A DNA stretch of 64,000 nt from Enterobacter dykesii (GTDB taxonomy: Bacteria; Pseudomonadota; Gammaproteobacteria; Enterobacterales; Enterobacteriaceae). The notes below the pieces were generated by a model that searched no databases, had not been told where the DNA came from, and saw nothing but the letters and a program-made list of their open reading frames with translations. Shown piece after piece: positions 10,720 through 21,721 of the stretch. The DNA is taken from NCBI RefSeq assembly GCF_008364625.2, contig NZ_CP126604.1:1302001-1366000 (forward strand), given 5' to 3'. Position numbers and translations under genes: made by a program. Position 1 is the first letter of the stretch. Each line of letters starts with the position of its first letter.

Positions 10720-11709
10720 ATGGCTTCACAACTTACTGATGCTTTCGCGCGTAAGTTTTATTACTTACGTCTGTCGATTACCGATGTGTGCAACTTCCGT
10801 TGCACCTACTGCCTGCCCGATGGCTACAAACCGGGCAGCGTCACCAATAACGGCTTTCTCTCCGTGGATGAAGTGCGCCGCGTCACGCGCGCCTTCTCTG
10901 AGCTCGGCACCGAAAAAGTGCGTCTGACCGGCGGCGAACCCTCCCTACGCCGCGATTTTCCCGACATCATTGCCGCCGTGCGTGAAAATGAACGTATCCG
11001 CCAGATTGCCGTGACCACCAACGGTTACCGCATGGCGCGTGACGTGGCGAACTGGCGCGATGCGGGGCTGACGGCGATCAACGTCAGCGTCGATAGCCTG
11101 GACGCCCGTCAGTTCCACGCCATTACCGGCCAGGATAAATTTCAGCAGGTCATGGACGGCATCGACGCGGCATTTGCGGCCGGGTTCGAGAAGGTCAAAG
11201 TCAACACGGTACTGATGCGTGATGTGAACCATCACCAACTGGACACCTTCCTGGCCTGGATCCAATCCCGCCCCATTCAGCTGCGTTTTATCGAGCTGAT
11301 GGAAACTGGCGAGGGCAGCGAACTGTTCCGTCGCCATCACATCTCCGGCATGGTGCTGCGCGACGAACTGCTGAAACGCGGCTGGATCCACCAAATCCGC
11401 CAGCGCAGCGACGGCCCGGCGCAGGTCTTCTGTCACCCGGATTATGAGGGTGAGATTGGGCTTATCATGCCCTATGAGAAAGACTTCTGCGCCAGCTGCA
11501 ACCGCCTGCGCGTCTCCTCCGTTGGCAAGCTCCACCTTTGCCTGTTCGGCGACGGCGGCGTGGATCTTCGCGATCTGCTGGAAGACGATGCGCAGCAGGC
11601 CGCGCTTGAAGCACGCATTTCTGACGCGCTGACGCATAAAAAACAGACCCACTTCCTGCATCAGGGCAATACCGGTATTACTCAGAACCTGTCCTACATC
11701 GGCGGGTAA
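10720..11709 (+). CDS. moaA: GTP 3',8-cyclase (molybdopterin biosynthesis)
   Basis: 329 residues from the ATG at 10720, the E. coli length; the open frame runs back to 10600 but that region is the riboswitch. This radical-SAM enzyme converts GTP to 3',8-cyclo-GTP, the first step of molybdenum cofactor synthesis. The N-terminal cluster is C24-N-F-R-C28-T-Y-C31; the C-terminal cluster cysteines are in [12 protein letters not shown] and the later LCLFG; the protein ends in the essential Gly-Gly (YIGG). moaB follows after 24 bp, so moaABCDE is one operon. Confidence 0.97.
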   Translation: MASQLTDAFARKFYYLRLSITDVCNFRCTYCLPDGYKPGSVTNNGFLSVDEVRRVTRAFSELGTEKVRLTGGEPSLRRDFPDIIAAVRENERIRQIAVTTNGYRMARDVANWRDAGLTAINVSVDSLDARQFHAITGQDKFQQVMDGIDAAFAAGFEKVKVNTVLMRDVNHHQLDTFLAWIQSRPIQLRFIELMETGEGSELFRRHHISGMVLRDELLKRGWIHQIRQRSDGPAQVFCHPDYEGEIGLIMPYEKDFCASCNRLRVSSVGKLHLCLFGDGGVDLRDLLEDDAQQAALEARISDALTHKKQTHFLHQGNTGITQNLSYIGG

Positions 11710-11733
11710 TCAGGCTTAAGAAGGAATCAGAAG

Positions 11734-12246
11734 ATGAGTCAGGTAAGCGCAGAATTTATCCCGACACGTATTGCTATCCTTACCGTTTCCGACCGCCGTG
11801 GCGAAGAGGATGATACCTCTGGTCACTGGCTGCGCGAGGCGGCCCATGACGCGGGGCATCACATCGTCGATAAAGCGATCGTGAAGGAGAACCGCTACGC
11901 CATTCGCGCTCAGGTTTCGCAGTGGATTGCCAGCGATGAGGTGCAGGTGGTGCTAATCACCGGCGGCACTGGTTTTACCGCGGGCGATCAGGCCCCTGAA
12001 GCGCTGATCCCGCTGTTCGACCGCGAGGTAGAAGGCTTCGGCGAAGTGTTCCGCATGCTCTCCTTTGAAGAGATTGGTACCTCCACGCTGCAGTCGCGCG
12101 CCGTTGCCGGGGTGGCTAACAAAACCCTGATTTTCGCTATGCCGGGCTCGACCAAAGCCTGCCGCACCGCGTGGGAAAACATCATTGCCCCGCAGCTGGA
12201 CGCCCGTACCCGTCCGTGTAATTTCCATCCCCATTTAAAGAAATAA
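11734..12246 (+). CDS. moaB: MoaB, molybdopterin biosynthesis family protein
   Basis: 170 residues, the E. coli length. It belongs to the MoaB/MogA fold that binds molybdopterin: VLITGGTGFTAGDQAPEAL carries the GGTG loop and the acidic residue region, and FAMPGSTKA is the second conserved loop. Adenylylation of molybdopterin in E. coli is done by MogA, so MoaB's own role is not settled. The start codon is preceded by AAGGAA, and moaC begins 3 nt after the stop. Confidence 0.95.
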   Translation: MSQVSAEFIPTRIAILTVSDRRGEEDDTSGHWLREAAHDAGHHIVDKAIVKENRYAIRAQVSQWIASDEVQVVLITGGTGFTAGDQAPEALIPLFDREVEGFGEVFRMLSFEEIGTSTLQSRAVAGVANKTLIFAMPGSTKACRTAWENIIAPQLDARTRPCNFHPHLKK

Positions 12247-12249
12247 GCT

Positions 12250-12735
12250 ATGTCACAACTGACCCACATCAACGCCGCCGGCGAAGCGCATATGGTGGAC
12301 GTCTCCGCCAAAGCGGAAACGGTGCGCGAGGCGCGCGCGGAAGCGTTCGTCACCATGCTGCCGGAGACGCTGGCGATGATTATCGACGGCAGCCACCACA
12401 AGGGCGACGTCTTTGCCACCGCCCGCATCGCCGGTATTCAGGCTGCCAAGCGGACCTGGGAACTCATTCCGCTGTGTCATCCACTGATGCTGAGCAAGGT
12501 GGAAGTGAACCTGCAGGCGCAGCCGGAGCATAATCGCGTGCGAATTGAGTCACTCTGCCGCTTAACCGGCAAAACCGGCGTGGAGATGGAGGCGCTGACG
12601 GCGGCCTCAGTCGCCGCGCTGACCATCTACGACATGTGCAAAGCGGTGCAGAAAGATATGGTGATTGGCCCGGTTCGCCTGCTGGCAAAAAGCGGCGGCA
12701 AATCCGGTGATTTTAAGGTGGACAGCCATGATTAA
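12250..12735 (+). CDS. moaC: cyclic pyranopterin monophosphate synthase
   Basis: 161 residues, the E. coli length. MoaC rearranges the MoaA product to cyclic pyranopterin monophosphate. The active-site stretch [10 protein letters not shown] (His near 77) is intact, as are the [13 protein letters not shown] helix and the lysine-rich VQKDMVIG region near 131. The gene overlaps moaD by 8 nt, which suggests coupled translation. Confidence 0.97.
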   Translation: MSQLTHINAAGEAHMVDVSAKAETVREARAEAFVTMLPETLAMIIDGSHHKGDVFATARIAGIQAAKRTWELIPLCHPLMLSKVEVNLQAQPEHNRVRIESLCRLTGKTGVEMEALTAASVAALTIYDMCKAVQKDMVIGPVRLLAKSGGKSGDFKVDSHD

Positions 12736-12973
12736 GGTGCTCTTTTTTGCGCAGGTGCGCGAGCTGGTGAATACCGACAGCCTGACGCTGGATGCGTCCT
12801 TCGAAAACGTCGCCGCCCTGCGCGCGCATCTCGCGGCACAAAGCGACCGCTGGGCGCTGGCGCTCGACGAAGGCAAGCTGTTGGCCGCCGTTAACCAGAC
12901 CCTGGTGGAATTCACCCATCCGCTGAACGCAGGGGATGAGGTGGCCTTCTTCCCGCCGGTTACGGGGGGCTAA
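12728..12973 (+). CDS. moaD: molybdopterin synthase sulfur carrier subunit
   Basis: 81 residues from the ATG at 12728, equal to E. coli MoaD; an upstream ATG at 12665 lies inside moaC and is rejected. It is a ubiquitin-like carrier: [10 protein letters not shown] opens the beta-grasp fold and the C-terminus ends FFPPVTGG, whose terminal Gly-Gly is charged with thiocarboxylate by MoeB. It pairs with MoaE, encoded 1 nt downstream. Confidence 0.97.
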   Translation: MIKVLFFAQVRELVNTDSLTLDASFENVAALRAHLAAQSDRWALALDEGKLLAAVNQTLVEFTHPLNAGDEVAFFPPVTGG

Positions 12974-12974
12974 G

Positions 12975-13427
12975 ATGGCTGAAACCCGAATTCTGGTGAG
13001 TCCCGAGCGTTTTAACGTAGGGACAGAGTACAGCTGGCTGGCGGAGCGTGATGAAGACGGCGCGGTCGTGACCTTCACCGGCAAGGTGCGCAACCACAAC
13101 CTCGGCGACAGCGTGAAGGCGCTGACGCTGGAGCACTATCCGGGGATGACCGAGAAATCGCTGACGGAGATTGTTGACGAGGCGCGAGGCCGCTGGCCGC
13201 TCGGGCGCGTCACGGTGATTCACCGCATCGGCGAGATGTGGCCCGGCGAGGAGATTGTCTTCGTCGGGGTGACCAGCGCGCACCGCAGCAGCGCGTTTGC
13301 GGCAGGGGAGTTCATTATGGATTACCTCAAAACCAAAGCGCCGTTCTGGAAGCGCGAGGCCACGCCGGAAGGTGAGCGCTGGGTGGAATCTCGCGACAGC
13401 GATAAACAAGCCGCCAGCCGTTGGTAG
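12975..13427 (+). CDS. moaE: molybdopterin synthase catalytic subunit
   Basis: 150 residues from the ATG at 12975, the E. coli length; the ATG at 12936 is inside moaD. MoaE transfers two sulfurs from MoaD to precursor Z to form molybdopterin. The family blocks FTGKVRNHN, LTLEHYPGM and YLKTKAPFWKRE are present, the last holding the two catalytic lysines near 119 and 126. It is the last gene of the moa operon. Confidence 0.97.
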   Translation: MAETRILVSPERFNVGTEYSWLAERDEDGAVVTFTGKVRNHNLGDSVKALTLEHYPGMTEKSLTEIVDEARGRWPLGRVTVIHRIGEMWPGEEIVFVGVTSAHRSSAFAAGEFIMDYLKTKAPFWKREATPEGERWVESRDSDKQAASRW

Positions 13428-13491
13428 TCGGTTTACGTGGATGTGTTAATCTTAACGTGTGTGTCTACTTAAACTTAATCAGGAGTGAATC

Positions 13492-14199
13492 ATGGACCGA
13501 TTTCCGCGTTCCGATTCAATAGTACAGCAGACCCGTAGCGGCCTGCAGACGTATATGGCTCAGGTGTACGGCTGGATGACGGTTGGCCTGCTGCTTACCG
13601 CGTTTATCGCGTGGTATGCGGCGAACACGCCTGAACTGATGATGTTTATCTTCTCGAGCAAAATCACCTTCTTTGGGCTGATTATTGCGCAGCTGGCGCT
13701 GGTGTTTGTGCTGTCCGGTCTGGTGCAAAAGCTGAGTGCCGGAATGGCGACCACGCTGTTTATGCTCTATTCGGCGCTAACCGGGCTGACGCTTTCCAGC
13801 ATTTTCATCGTTTACACCTACTCCTCCATCGCCAGCACCTTCGTGGTCACCGGCGGGATGTTCGGTGCGATGAGCCTGTACGGTTACACCACGAAGCGCG
13901 ATCTGAGTGGCTTCGGCAGCATGCTGTTTATGGGGCTGATTGGGATTGTGCTGGCGTCGCTGGTGAACCTGTGGCTGAAGAGCGAAGCGCTGATGTGGGC
14001 CGTGACCTACATCGGGGTGGTGATCTTCGTTGGGTTGACGGCGTATGACACCCAGAAGCTGAAAAACATCGGCGAGCAGATCGACGTACGCGACAGTTCA
14101 AACCTGCGCAAATACGCGATTCTGGGCGCGCTAACGCTATATCTGGACTTCATAAACCTGTTCCTGATGCTGCTGCGTATTTTCGGCAACCGTCGTTAA
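13492..14199 (+). CDS. ybhL: YbhL, Bax-inhibitor-1 family inner membrane protein
   Basis: 235 residues with seven hydrophobic segments, as in BI-1/YccA proteins. The N-terminal TYMAQVYGWMTVGLLLTAFIAWYA and the late VGLTAYDTQKLKNIGEQ are the family marks; the aspartates of the last helices fit the pH-gated cation leak described for bacterial BI-1 homologues. E. coli YbhL is 234 residues. Its physiological role is uncertain. It follows moaE after a 64-bp gap with its own ribosome site AGGAG and ends at a hairpin repeat. Confidence 0.93.
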   Translation: MDRFPRSDSIVQQTRSGLQTYMAQVYGWMTVGLLLTAFIAWYAANTPELMMFIFSSKITFFGLIIAQLALVFVLSGLVQKLSAGMATTLFMLYSALTGLTLSSIFIVYTYSSIASTFVVTGGMFGAMSLYGYTTKRDLSGFGSMLFMGLIGIVLASLVNLWLKSEALMWAVTYIGVVIFVGLTAYDTQKLKNIGEQIDVRDSSNLRKYAILGALTLYLDFINLFLMLLRIFGNRR

Positions 14200-14218
14200 A
14201 TACCGACCCTCAACCTGA

Positions 14219-14238
14219 CCCTCTCCCACGGGAGAGGG
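14219..14238. repeat. convergent-junction hairpin repeat, copy 3
   Basis: CCCTCTCCC / GGGAGAGGG with a two-base loop, between the convergent ybhL and ybhN. It lacks the CATCAGGCCGCAC tail seen in copies 2 and 5. Confidence 0.75.
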
Positions 14239-14278
14239 AACAAACACTAAAAACAGCAACAAGGTTGCCGTTTTGCTT

Positions 14279-15241
14279 TTATTTCGCCAACGCCTTCTCG
14301 TTCTTCGCCCTCAGCTTCTTCGCCCGACTCTCCAGCACCAGATAACAGACCGTTGCCAGCGCCAGCGGCAGGAAGTAATAAAGCATCCTGTACGCCAGCA
14401 GGGCCGCGATAATCGTTCCCTGAGAGACATGCTCCCCGGCCAGCAGGGCGATAAATACCGCCTCCAGCACGCCGATCCCCGCCGGAATATGCACAATGAC
14501 GCCCGCAATACTGCTCACCAGCAGCACGCCCAGCACGAAGAAGTAGTTCACGTCCTCGCCAATCAGCAGCCAGATAATGGCCCCCATCGCCATCCAGTTG
14601 GCGCTGGAGACCGCCATCTGCAGCACTGCAAACTTCCATGAGGGCAATACCAGCTTTTGCCCTTTGATGGTCATATGGCGGCGTTTAGCAAAGGCGCAGG
14701 CCCATAGATACACGGCGATGATGAGCAGCAGCACGATGCCCAGAATGCGCAGCGTGGCCTCATCGATATACCAGTGCGCGGGTAGCTGCACCACGCCGAT
14801 AGTGAAGATCACGCCGCCGAGCAGAATATAGCCCAGCCAGTTGGTGGTGATGCTTAACGAGAAAATGCGCGTGATGGTCCCGCCCGGCAGGCCGAGCCGC
14901 GAATAAAGGCGATAGCGCATGCCAATGCCGCCGACCCAGGTGCTCAGCGTCAGGTTAAAGGCGTAGCAGATAAACGACACCAGCATTACCTGACGTTTGG
15001 CCAGCTTGTGGCCGCAGTATGCGCGGCCCAGCAGGTCATAGCAGCCGTACATCAGGTAGCTGACAATAACCAGCCCCACAGCGCCCAGCAGCACCATCCG
15101 GTTATAGTTGCGGATGACCTTCCACACCTCTTCCCAGTCTACTTTCTGCGCGTAGACCACCAGCAGAACCGCGACCGCAATAAAAAACAGCCAGGTGAGG
15201 ATTTTTTTTGCCAGCCGCCAGCGCGGATGCGATTTCGACAT
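14279..15241 (-). CDS. ybhN: YbhN, lysylphosphatidylglycerol-flippase-like membrane protein
   Basis: 320 residues (318 in E. coli) of the UPF0104 family, related to the flippase domain of MprF. About eight hydrophobic segments are visible, and STWVGGIGMRYRLYSRLGLP and HIPAGIGVLEAVF are conserved loop motifs. The start codon overlaps the clsB stop (TGATG), so the two are translated together. The position behind a cardiolipin synthase suggests a part in phospholipid handling, which is inference. Confidence 0.93.
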   Translation of the reverse strand: MSKSHPRWRLAKKILTWLFFIAVAVLLVVYAQKVDWEEVWKVIRNYNRMVLLGAVGLVIVSYLMYGCYDLLGRAYCGHKLAKRQVMLVSFICYAFNLTLSTWVGGIGMRYRLYSRLGLPGGTITRIFSLSITTNWLGYILLGGVIFTIGVVQLPAHWYIDEATLRILGIVLLLIIAVYLWACAFAKRRHMTIKGQKLVLPSWKFAVLQMAVSSANWMAMGAIIWLLIGEDVNYFFVLGVLLVSSIAGVIVHIPAGIGVLEAVFIALLAGEHVSQGTIIAALLAYRMLYYFLPLALATVCYLVLESRAKKLRAKNEKALAK

Positions 15242-16479
15242 CAGGGTTTGCCTCCATCTTCCGCTTCAACGCGGTCCTGGGTTTCCATTTCGGGTTGTAC
15301 CGGCGGATCCACCTGCGCCAGCTTTGGCGTATGCGCCGGCAGCCAGCCGACCATCGCCGGGAAGTGGCGCAGGAAGTGGAACACCACCACGCCGATGCCA
15401 ACGTTCCACCAGCTGCGTTTCGGCACCATGGATTCATCGACACGCACGCAGTCTTTGTCGATAAGCCCCTGAAGGTTATCGCGCAGGGTCTGATTAAACT
15501 GACGATCGTGGATGATCAGGTTCGCTTCCAGATTAAGCGATAAGCTCAGCGGATCGAGGTTACTGGAACCGACGGTTGCCCAGTGGTCATCCATTACAGC
15601 GACTTTGCCGTGCAGCGGACGGCGGCGATATTCATATATCTGCACGCCGCTTTTAACCAGATAGCGATAGAGTAAACGCGCGCCAACCTTCACAATCGGC
15701 ATATCCGGCTCGCCCTGCACAATCAGCTTCACGCGAACCCCGCGTCGGGCCGCATTGCGCATGGCGTGCAGCAGACGATAGCCCGGGAAAAAGTAGGCGT
15801 TAGCAATAATCACTTCGCGCTTCGCGTTGGCGAGCATCTTGAGATAATGACGTTCAATGTCGTCCCGGTGCTCGCCGTTATCCCGCCAGACGAAAAGGGC
15901 CTGCGCTTCGCCAGGCTTGCGGTTCTCTTCCGGACGATGGCGGCGTTTCCACCAGCGGCGAACGGCCTCTTTACCCGGCAGGTTCTCCAGCTCAAATAGC
16001 AGGATGTCCTGCACCACGGGGCCTTCAATACGGATCGCGTAATCCTGCTTTGCTTCCGGACCGTAGTCGGACATATGCTCAGCGGAGTAGTTAATGCCGC
16101 CGACAAACGCCACCGTCTCATCCACCACCACAATTTTGCGGTGCATCCGACGGAAAAGGTTGGTGCGCATACCGAACAGGCGAGGGCCGGGATCGTAGTA
16201 ACGGAACACCACGCCTGCGGAGGTCAGTTCATTGACGAACGCATCGCTGAGGTCCGGCGAGCCATAGCCATCAAGCAATACTTCAATTTTGACGCCGCGC
16301 CGGGCAGCGCGCAGCAGCACGCTGTGCAGCTGTTTGCCGACGTTATCTTCGAACCAGATAAAGGTTTCAAGGATCACCTTCTGCTGAGCGTTATCAATCG
16401 CCTTAAACACGGCCGGGTAATACTCGTCCCCGTTGACCAGCAGCGTGATCCGGTTGCCTTCCTGCCAGGAACATTTCAT
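15241..16479 (-). CDS. clsB: cardiolipin synthase B
   Basis: 412 residues (413 in E. coli ClsB/YbhO). It has two phospholipase-D HKD motifs: [17 protein letters not shown] near residue 112 and [19 protein letters not shown] near residue 292. ClsB makes cardiolipin and can also form phosphatidylglycerol. Unlike ClsA it has no N-terminal membrane helices. It overlaps ybhP by 4 nt and ybhN by 1 nt, forming a ybhP-clsB-ybhN unit. Confidence 0.96.
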   Translation of the reverse strand: MKCSWQEGNRITLLVNGDEYYPAVFKAIDNAQQKVILETFIWFEDNVGKQLHSVLLRAARRGVKIEVLLDGYGSPDLSDAFVNELTSAGVVFRYYDPGPRLFGMRTNLFRRMHRKIVVVDETVAFVGGINYSAEHMSDYGPEAKQDYAIRIEGPVVQDILLFELENLPGKEAVRRWWKRRHRPEENRKPGEAQALFVWRDNGEHRDDIERHYLKMLANAKREVIIANAYFFPGYRLLHAMRNAARRGVRVKLIVQGEPDMPIVKVGARLLYRYLVKSGVQIYEYRRRPLHGKVAVMDDHWATVGSSNLDPLSLSLNLEANLIIHDRQFNQTLRDNLQGLIDKDCVRVDESMVPKRSWWNVGIGVVVFHFLRHFPAMVGWLPAHTPKLAQVDPPVQPEMETQDRVEAEDGGKP

Positions 16480-17237
16480 AGGTGGATCTCCGCGCTGAGC
16501 GGGGCGTGGTCGGAAAGATGTCGCCAGTTAAGGAGCGCCAGGGCGGTTGGGCTGCTGGCGTGGGCATTTTTCACGTAGATGCGGTCAAGCCGAAGCAGCG
16601 GGAAACGGACCGGGAAGGTGCGCGCAGGCCTGCCGTTGGCGCGCGTAAAAATCTCCTCCAGCCCGGCATCTACCTTCAGCGGATGGTTTGCCCGCTGTCG
16701 CCAGTCGTTGAAATCGCCCGCCACCACTACCGGTTCACCTTCGGGAAGCGCGTTGGCCCATTCGGCCAGCATTTTCAGCTGCGCCTGACGATGGGCTTCG
16801 CGAAGGCCCAGATGAACGCAGCCGACATGGACAGGTCGCTCGAGGTCGGGCGGCGTAATGCGGCAGTAAAGCAGGCCGCGTTTTTCGCTTTCCCCGACGG
16901 AAACGTCGCGGTTTTCGTAATGTTCAATGGGATAACGGGACAGCACCGCGTTTCCGTGATGCCCTTCCGGGTAGACCGCGTTGCGGCCGTAGGCGTAATC
17001 ACTCCACATGGTGTCGGCCAGAAATTCATAGTGCGGCGTGTCGGGCCAGTTCTCAAAGTGGAGCGGATGCACTTCGTGTGCGCCCATCACCTCCTGCAGG
17101 CAGACAATATCCGCGCTGACGGTGCGAACCGCGTCGCGCAGCTCCGGTAAAATGAAGCGGCGATTAAATGCTGTGAAGCCCTTATGAATGTTTATCGTCA
17201 GCACCTTAAGCGAGAAATGCTGCATTTTTTGAGTCAT
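16476..17237 (-). CDS. ybhP: YbhP, endonuclease/exonuclease/phosphatase family protein
   Basis: 253 residues, the E. coli length. The fold is recognised from [33 protein letters not shown] and [11 protein letters not shown], which supply the metal-binding and catalytic Asn, Glu, Asp and His of the EEP superfamily. The substrate is unknown; lipid head groups or nucleic acids are both possible. It heads the unit that ends in ybhN, and its 3' end overlaps clsB by 4 nt. Confidence 0.92.
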   Translation of the reverse strand: MTQKMQHFSLKVLTINIHKGFTAFNRRFILPELRDAVRTVSADIVCLQEVMGAHEVHPLHFENWPDTPHYEFLADTMWSDYAYGRNAVYPEGHHGNAVLSRYPIEHYENRDVSVGESEKRGLLYCRITPPDLERPVHVGCVHLGLREAHRQAQLKMLAEWANALPEGEPVVVAGDFNDWRQRANHPLKVDAGLEEIFTRANGRPARTFPVRFPLLRLDRIYVKNAHASSPTALALLNWRHLSDHAPLSAEIHL

Positions 17238-17370
17238 AAGCTCCTTCCTGAGTGACTATCCCAATGAAAATAAAGTGTAGTCGGCGTCACAAAAAGATGC
17301 GGCGTTACGGAATTTTCCGTAAAGTGCGGTAGTCTGATTAAGCAGAGAAAAATCCTTCAGGAGAGAAGCC

Positions 17371-17781
17371 ATGAAGTGGCAACAACGTGTTCGTGTCGCA
17401 ACTGGCCTGAGTTGCTGGCAGATAATGTTGCATTTACTGGTCGTGGCCGTACTGGTGATGGGCTGGATGAGCGGCACGCTGGTGCGTGTTGGCCTGGGGC
17501 TATGCGTCCTTTATGGCGTCACCGTGCTGTCGATGCTGTTCTTACAGCGCCACCATGAAGCGCGCTGGCGCGAGGTGGGTGATGTGCTCGAAGAGCTCAC
17601 CACCACCTGGTATTTTGGCGCGGCGATGATTGTGCTTTGGCTGCTGTCGCGCGTGCTGCAAAACAACCTGCTGCTGGCCCTGGCGGGTCTGGCTATCCTC
17701 GCAGGGCCTGCGGTGGTCTCGCTGCTGACCAAAGAGAAAAAGCTACGCAATGTTGCGTCTAAACATCGCGTACGCCACTGA
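17371..17781 (+). CDS. ybhQ: YbhQ, inner membrane protein of unknown function
   Basis: 136 residues, as in E. coli. Four hydrophobic segments are visible with short basic loops ([15 protein letters not shown]). It is a stand-alone gene with AGGAGAG upstream, divergent from ybhP. Its last 39 bp overlap the opposing ybhR. No catalytic motif is seen and I do not know its function. Confidence 0.9.
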   Translation: MKWQQRVRVATGLSCWQIMLHLLVVAVLVMGWMSGTLVRVGLGLCVLYGVTVLSMLFLQRHHEARWREVGDVLEELTTTWYFGAAMIVLWLLSRVLQNNLLLALAGLAILAGPAVVSLLTKEKKLRNVASKHRVRH

Positions 17782-18849
17782 GCCCGTCGTGGCCGCTATG
17801 ACCAGTAGCGGCCACAAACTTCCCCAGACAATATCCAGACTCGCATCTTTCAGATAGATTTGCTTGGTGATGTCCGTAAAGTGCCGAATCGGGTTTACCC
17901 ACGTCAGATCCTGTAGCCATACCGGCATATTCTCGACGGGCGAAACATAACCCGAGAGCAAAATTGCGGGCATCATAAAGACGAACACCCCGATAAACGC
18001 CTGCTGCTGCGTCGAGCAGAGCGCCGAGATCAGCAGCCCAAACCCCACCAGCGACAGCCCGTAAATCACCATCGTGAAGTAAAACAGCGCCAGCGAACCG
18101 GCAAACGGGATCTGATAGGCCCAAATCCCCACTCCCAGCACGATGGTGGCCTGGAACGTCGCGACGATCAGCGCCGGTACCGCTTTGCCGACGAAAATTT
18201 GCCAGGTGGCGAGAGGGGAGACCAGCAGCTGATCCAGCGTGCCCTGTTCACGCTCGCGGGCGACGGACAGGGAAGTCACGATCATCACTCCGATAGTGGT
18301 GATCATGGCGATCAGCGACGGCACCACGAACCATTTGTAGTCCAGATTCGGGTTGTACCAGTTACGCACCACCAGCTCGCTGTTGTTGGGCTTCGGTTTG
18401 CCCGCCATCAGCTCCTGCTGGTAATCCTTCACCACCTGCTGCAGGTAGTTGGCGGCTATCTGGGCGCTGTTGGAGTTACGCCCGTCGAGGATCAGCTGCA
18501 TCGGCGCGGTCTGGAAGGTATCCAGATTGCGGGAGAAATCCGCCGGGAAGCGCACCAGCAGCAGCGCTTTTTGCGTGTCGATAGTGGGCTTAATCTCCTG
18601 CGGGCTTTTCAGCAGCAGGATGTGGGTAAAGGCTTTCGCTCGGGCAAAGCGCTGCGTCAGCTCGACGGAATGTTTGCCGTTGTCTTCGTTGTATATGGCA
18701 ATGGTAGCGTTGGTCACCTCGAGCGTAGCGGCAAACGGGAACAGTAAAACCTGGATCAGCACCGGCAGCACCAGAATGGCGCGGGTTTGCGGCTCGCGCA
18801 GCAGGGATTGCAGCTCTTTGCGGATCAACGTCCATAATCGGTGAAACAT
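17743..18849 (-). CDS. ybhR: YbhR, ABC-2 type efflux permease
   Basis: 368 residues, the E. coli length. ABC-2 permease layout: one N-terminal membrane helix ([17 protein letters not shown]), a large periplasmic loop, then five helices with the [17 protein letters not shown] coupling motif. It works with YbhS and the double ATPase YbhF; the E. coli YbhFSR system has been linked to drug and cation efflux. It is last in the cecR-ybhGFSR run, 9 nt after ybhS. Confidence 0.95.
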   Translation of the reverse strand: MFHRLWTLIRKELQSLLREPQTRAILVLPVLIQVLLFPFAATLEVTNATIAIYNEDNGKHSVELTQRFARAKAFTHILLLKSPQEIKPTIDTQKALLLVRFPADFSRNLDTFQTAPMQLILDGRNSNSAQIAANYLQQVVKDYQQELMAGKPKPNNSELVVRNWYNPNLDYKWFVVPSLIAMITTIGVMIVTSLSVAREREQGTLDQLLVSPLATWQIFVGKAVPALIVATFQATIVLGVGIWAYQIPFAGSLALFYFTMVIYGLSLVGFGLLISALCSTQQQAFIGVFVFMMPAILLSGYVSPVENMPVWLQDLTWVNPIRHFTDITKQIYLKDASLDIVWGSLWPLLVIAATTGSVAYAMFRRNIA

Positions 18850-18858
18850 GTTCGCTCC

Positions 18859-19998
18859 TTAATCCAGTCGCCGTTTGGTTTTCATCCACGTCAACCCAAT
18901 AAACATCAATGCTGATGCCATTAAAAACAGCGTGTTGACGATCAGCACCACCGGAATATTCCCCGCCAGGAACAGGCTTTGCAGCGTGCTCACAAAGTAG
19001 CGCGCAGGAATGACATAGGTCACGGCGCGGATCACCGCAGGCATACTGTCTATCTGGAAGATAAACCCGGACAGCATAATCGACGGTAAAAAGGCGGCGT
19101 TGAGGGCCACCTGCGCGGCGTTGAACTGGTTGCGGGTGATGGTGGAAATGAGCAGCCCCATGCCCAGCGTGCTGAGTAAAAACAGGCTGGTGATAAAAAA
19201 CAGCACCACCAGCGAGCCGCGATACGGCACGCCGAGGATAAAGACTGACACCAGCATACAGAGCAGCATCGCCAGCATGCCGAGGAAGTAGTAGGGAATA
19301 AGCTTGCACAGCAGCAGCTCGACGCGCGTCACTTCGGTAGAAAGCAGCGCCTCCATGGTGCCGCGCTCCCACTCGCGGGCGATAACCAGCGAGGTCAGGA
19401 TCGCGCCGATTACCGTCATGATAATCGTCACCGCGCCCGGAATGATAAAGTGCTGGCTGATGGCTGCGGGGTTAAACCAGTAGCGTGTCTGCACGTCGAT
19501 CAGCGGTTCAAACTCCTCACCCCGGTCTTCCGCGCGCTGCATCTGCCAGAGCTGCCAGATCCCCTCCGCGTAGCCCTGCACGAAGTTGGCGGTGTTCGGC
19601 TCGCTGCCGTCGGTAATCACCTGGATCGGCGCATCGGTTTCAGCGCGCGCCATATTGGCGGCAAAATCCACCGGAATGACGATCAGACCGCGAATTTTCC
19701 CGGCCTGCATTTTCTGGATCAATTCCTGCCGGTTGTCGCTGATGGTGGCGTCAATGTAGGGCGATCCGGTCATGGCGTGAGTGAAGTCCAGCGCCTCTTC
19801 GCTCTGCTGCTCCAGCAAAATCCCGACCCGCAGCTTGCTGGAGTCCAGGTTAATGCCGTAGCCAAAGATAAACAGCAGCAGCAGGGGGATGACTACCGCA
19901 ATCAGCCAGCTGCTGGGGTCACGCACGATCTGCCGCGTCTCTTTAATGCACAGCGCGCGCACCCTGCGCCAGGAAATGGCGTTACTGCGCATGGTCAT
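18859..19998 (-). CDS. ybhS: YbhS, ABC-2 type efflux permease
   Basis: 379 residues from the ATG at 19998 (377 in E. coli); the ATG at 19992 is equally possible. It is the sister of YbhR, with [20 protein letters not shown] as the first helix, a periplasmic domain of about 150 residues, and [19 protein letters not shown] as the coupling motif. It overlaps ybhF by 17 nt. It should form the YbhR-YbhS membrane dimer driven by YbhF and joined to the outer membrane through YbhG and TolC. Confidence 0.95.
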   Translation of the reverse strand: MTMRSNAISWRRVRALCIKETRQIVRDPSSWLIAVVIPLLLLFIFGYGINLDSSKLRVGILLEQQSEEALDFTHAMTGSPYIDATISDNRQELIQKMQAGKIRGLIVIPVDFAANMARAETDAPIQVITDGSEPNTANFVQGYAEGIWQLWQMQRAEDRGEEFEPLIDVQTRYWFNPAAISQHFIIPGAVTIIMTVIGAILTSLVIAREWERGTMEALLSTEVTRVELLLCKLIPYYFLGMLAMLLCMLVSVFILGVPYRGSLVVLFFITSLFLLSTLGMGLLISTITRNQFNAAQVALNAAFLPSIMLSGFIFQIDSMPAVIRAVTYVIPARYFVSTLQSLFLAGNIPVVLIVNTLFLMASALMFIGLTWMKTKRRLD

Positions 19999-21721
19999 TC
20001 TCCTTATCCCAGTCGTGGATGAGGGTGATAAACGCCTGCTCCATGGTCGGATCCGGAACCTCAGCGTCGGCGGCCTGGTTTTTCAGGTCGTCCGGGGTAC
20101 CGTGGGCAATCAGCTTGCCGCGATACACCAGCCCGATGCGGTCGCAGTACTCCGCCTCGTCCATGAAGTGGGTGGTCACCATCACGGTCACCCCTTTTTC
20201 CACCATGCTGTTGATATGCAGCCAGAACTCGCGGCGAGTGAGGGGATCAACGCCGGAAGTGGGTTCATCCAGAAACAGAATATCCGGCTCGTGCATCAGC
20301 GAGCAGGCCAGGGCCAGCCGCTGCTTAAAGCCGAGCGGCAGCTCGTCGGTGGCGTGGGAGGCAATATTCGTTAACCCGAAGGCGTCACTCATACGGCGGA
20401 TTTTCTCGTTTTGCGCCCGCCCGCGCAGGCCGTACACGCCGGAGAAAAAGCGCAGATTCTGCTCGACCGTCAGGTTGCCATACAGGGAGAATTTCTGTGC
20501 CATATAGCCCAGATGCTGGCGCGCCTTGCCGGAGCTGACCTTCAGGTCCATATCCAGCACCAGAGCCTTGCCGGACGTCGGCACCAGCAGGCCGCACATC
20601 ATCTTAAAGGTGGTCGATTTTCCCGCGCCGTTAGGCCCGAGCAGGCCAAAAATCTCCCCGCGCTTCACCGCGAAATTGACGTTATCGGTGGCGGCGAAAT
20701 CCCCGAACTTTTTGGTGAGGGATTTGGCTTCGATCACCGTTTCGCCCGGCGTGCCTTCCACCGTATGCAAAATGGCGGCAAGCGGCGACTCTGAGGTACC
20801 CGCGCCGCCCAGCAGGTCGATAAACGCGTCCTCAAAGCGCGGGGCGGTCTCTTCCATCTCGATCTCAGGCATGCCGGGCGCCCGGCGAATATCGTCGACG
20901 GTGGCCTCTTTTTTGAGGATCACCCGCACCGAGCGGCCCTGGATCATCCCGTCGCTGACCTGCGGCAGCCTGAGCACCCGCTGGAGCAGCCTGCGGTTGG
21001 ACTCCTGCGGGCTGTGCAGCAGGAAGCTGCGCCCGGCCATGCTCTGCGTCAGCGTCGTCGGCTCGCCCTGATACAGCAGTTCGCCTTCGTTCATCAGCAG
21101 CACGTCCCGGCACTGTTCCGCTTCGTCGAGGTAGGAGGTGCTCCAGAGGATCAGCATGCCGTCGCCCGCCAGCTCGTGCACCATCTGCCACAGCTCGCGG
21201 CGCGAAATCGGGTCAACGCCGACGCCGGGCTCGTCCAGCAGCAGCACCTTTGGCTCGCCGACCAGCGTGCAGGCCAGCCCCAGCTTCTGCTTCATCCCGC
21301 CGGAGAGCTTGCCCGCCAGCCGGTCGGTAAACGGGCCGAGGGAGGTAAACTCCAGCAATCGGGCGAAGGTTTTCTCCCGGGTTTCACCGGTGACGCTGCG
21401 CAGGTCGGCGTACAGGTTCAGGTTTTCCATCACCGTCAGATCTTCATACAGGCCAAACTTCTGCGGCATATAGCCGAGCATGGCGTGAAGGGCTCCGTCA
21501 TCCCCGATCGGGTCAAGGCCGAGCACGCGGGCGTTGCCTTCATCCGGCTTCAGCAGCCCCGCCAGCATCCGCATCAGCGTGGTTTTCCCGGCGCCGTCCG
21601 GGCCGACCAGCCCGGTCACATAGCCTTTCCGGATGGTGCAGTTCAGCGGAGCAACCGCGAGCTTATCCATCCCCTTAAAGCGTTTAACCAGATTGTTGAG
21701 CTGAATAACCGCGTCATTCAT
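19982..21721 (-). CDS. ybhF: YbhF, duplicated ABC efflux ATPase
   Basis: 579 residues with two ATPase halves. The first has [22 protein letters not shown] and [13 protein letters not shown]; the second has [21 protein letters not shown] (a less usual signature) and [14 protein letters not shown] linker of about 60 residues joins them. It is the energy unit of the YbhFSR exporter. It overlaps ybhG by 8 nt and ybhS by 17 nt. The length matches E. coli YbhF (578). Confidence 0.96.
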   Translation of the reverse strand: MNDAVIQLNNLVKRFKGMDKLAVAPLNCTIRKGYVTGLVGPDGAGKTTLMRMLAGLLKPDEGNARVLGLDPIGDDGALHAMLGYMPQKFGLYEDLTVMENLNLYADLRSVTGETREKTFARLLEFTSLGPFTDRLAGKLSGGMKQKLGLACTLVGEPKVLLLDEPGVGVDPISRRELWQMVHELAGDGMLILWSTSYLDEAEQCRDVLLMNEGELLYQGEPTTLTQSMAGRSFLLHSPQESNRRLLQRVLRLPQVSDGMIQGRSVRVILKKEATVDDIRRAPGMPEIEMEETAPRFEDAFIDLLGGAGTSESPLAAILHTVEGTPGETVIEAKSLTKKFGDFAATDNVNFAVKRGEIFGLLGPNGAGKSTTFKMMCGLLVPTSGKALVLDMDLKVSSGKARQHLGYMAQKFSLYGNLTVEQNLRFFSGVYGLRGRAQNEKIRRMSDAFGLTNIASHATDELPLGFKQRLALACSLMHEPDILFLDEPTSGVDPLTRREFWLHINSMVEKGVTVMVTTHFMDEAEYCDRIGLVYRGKLIAHGTPDDLKNQAADAEVPDPTMEQAFITLIHDWDKENDHAQ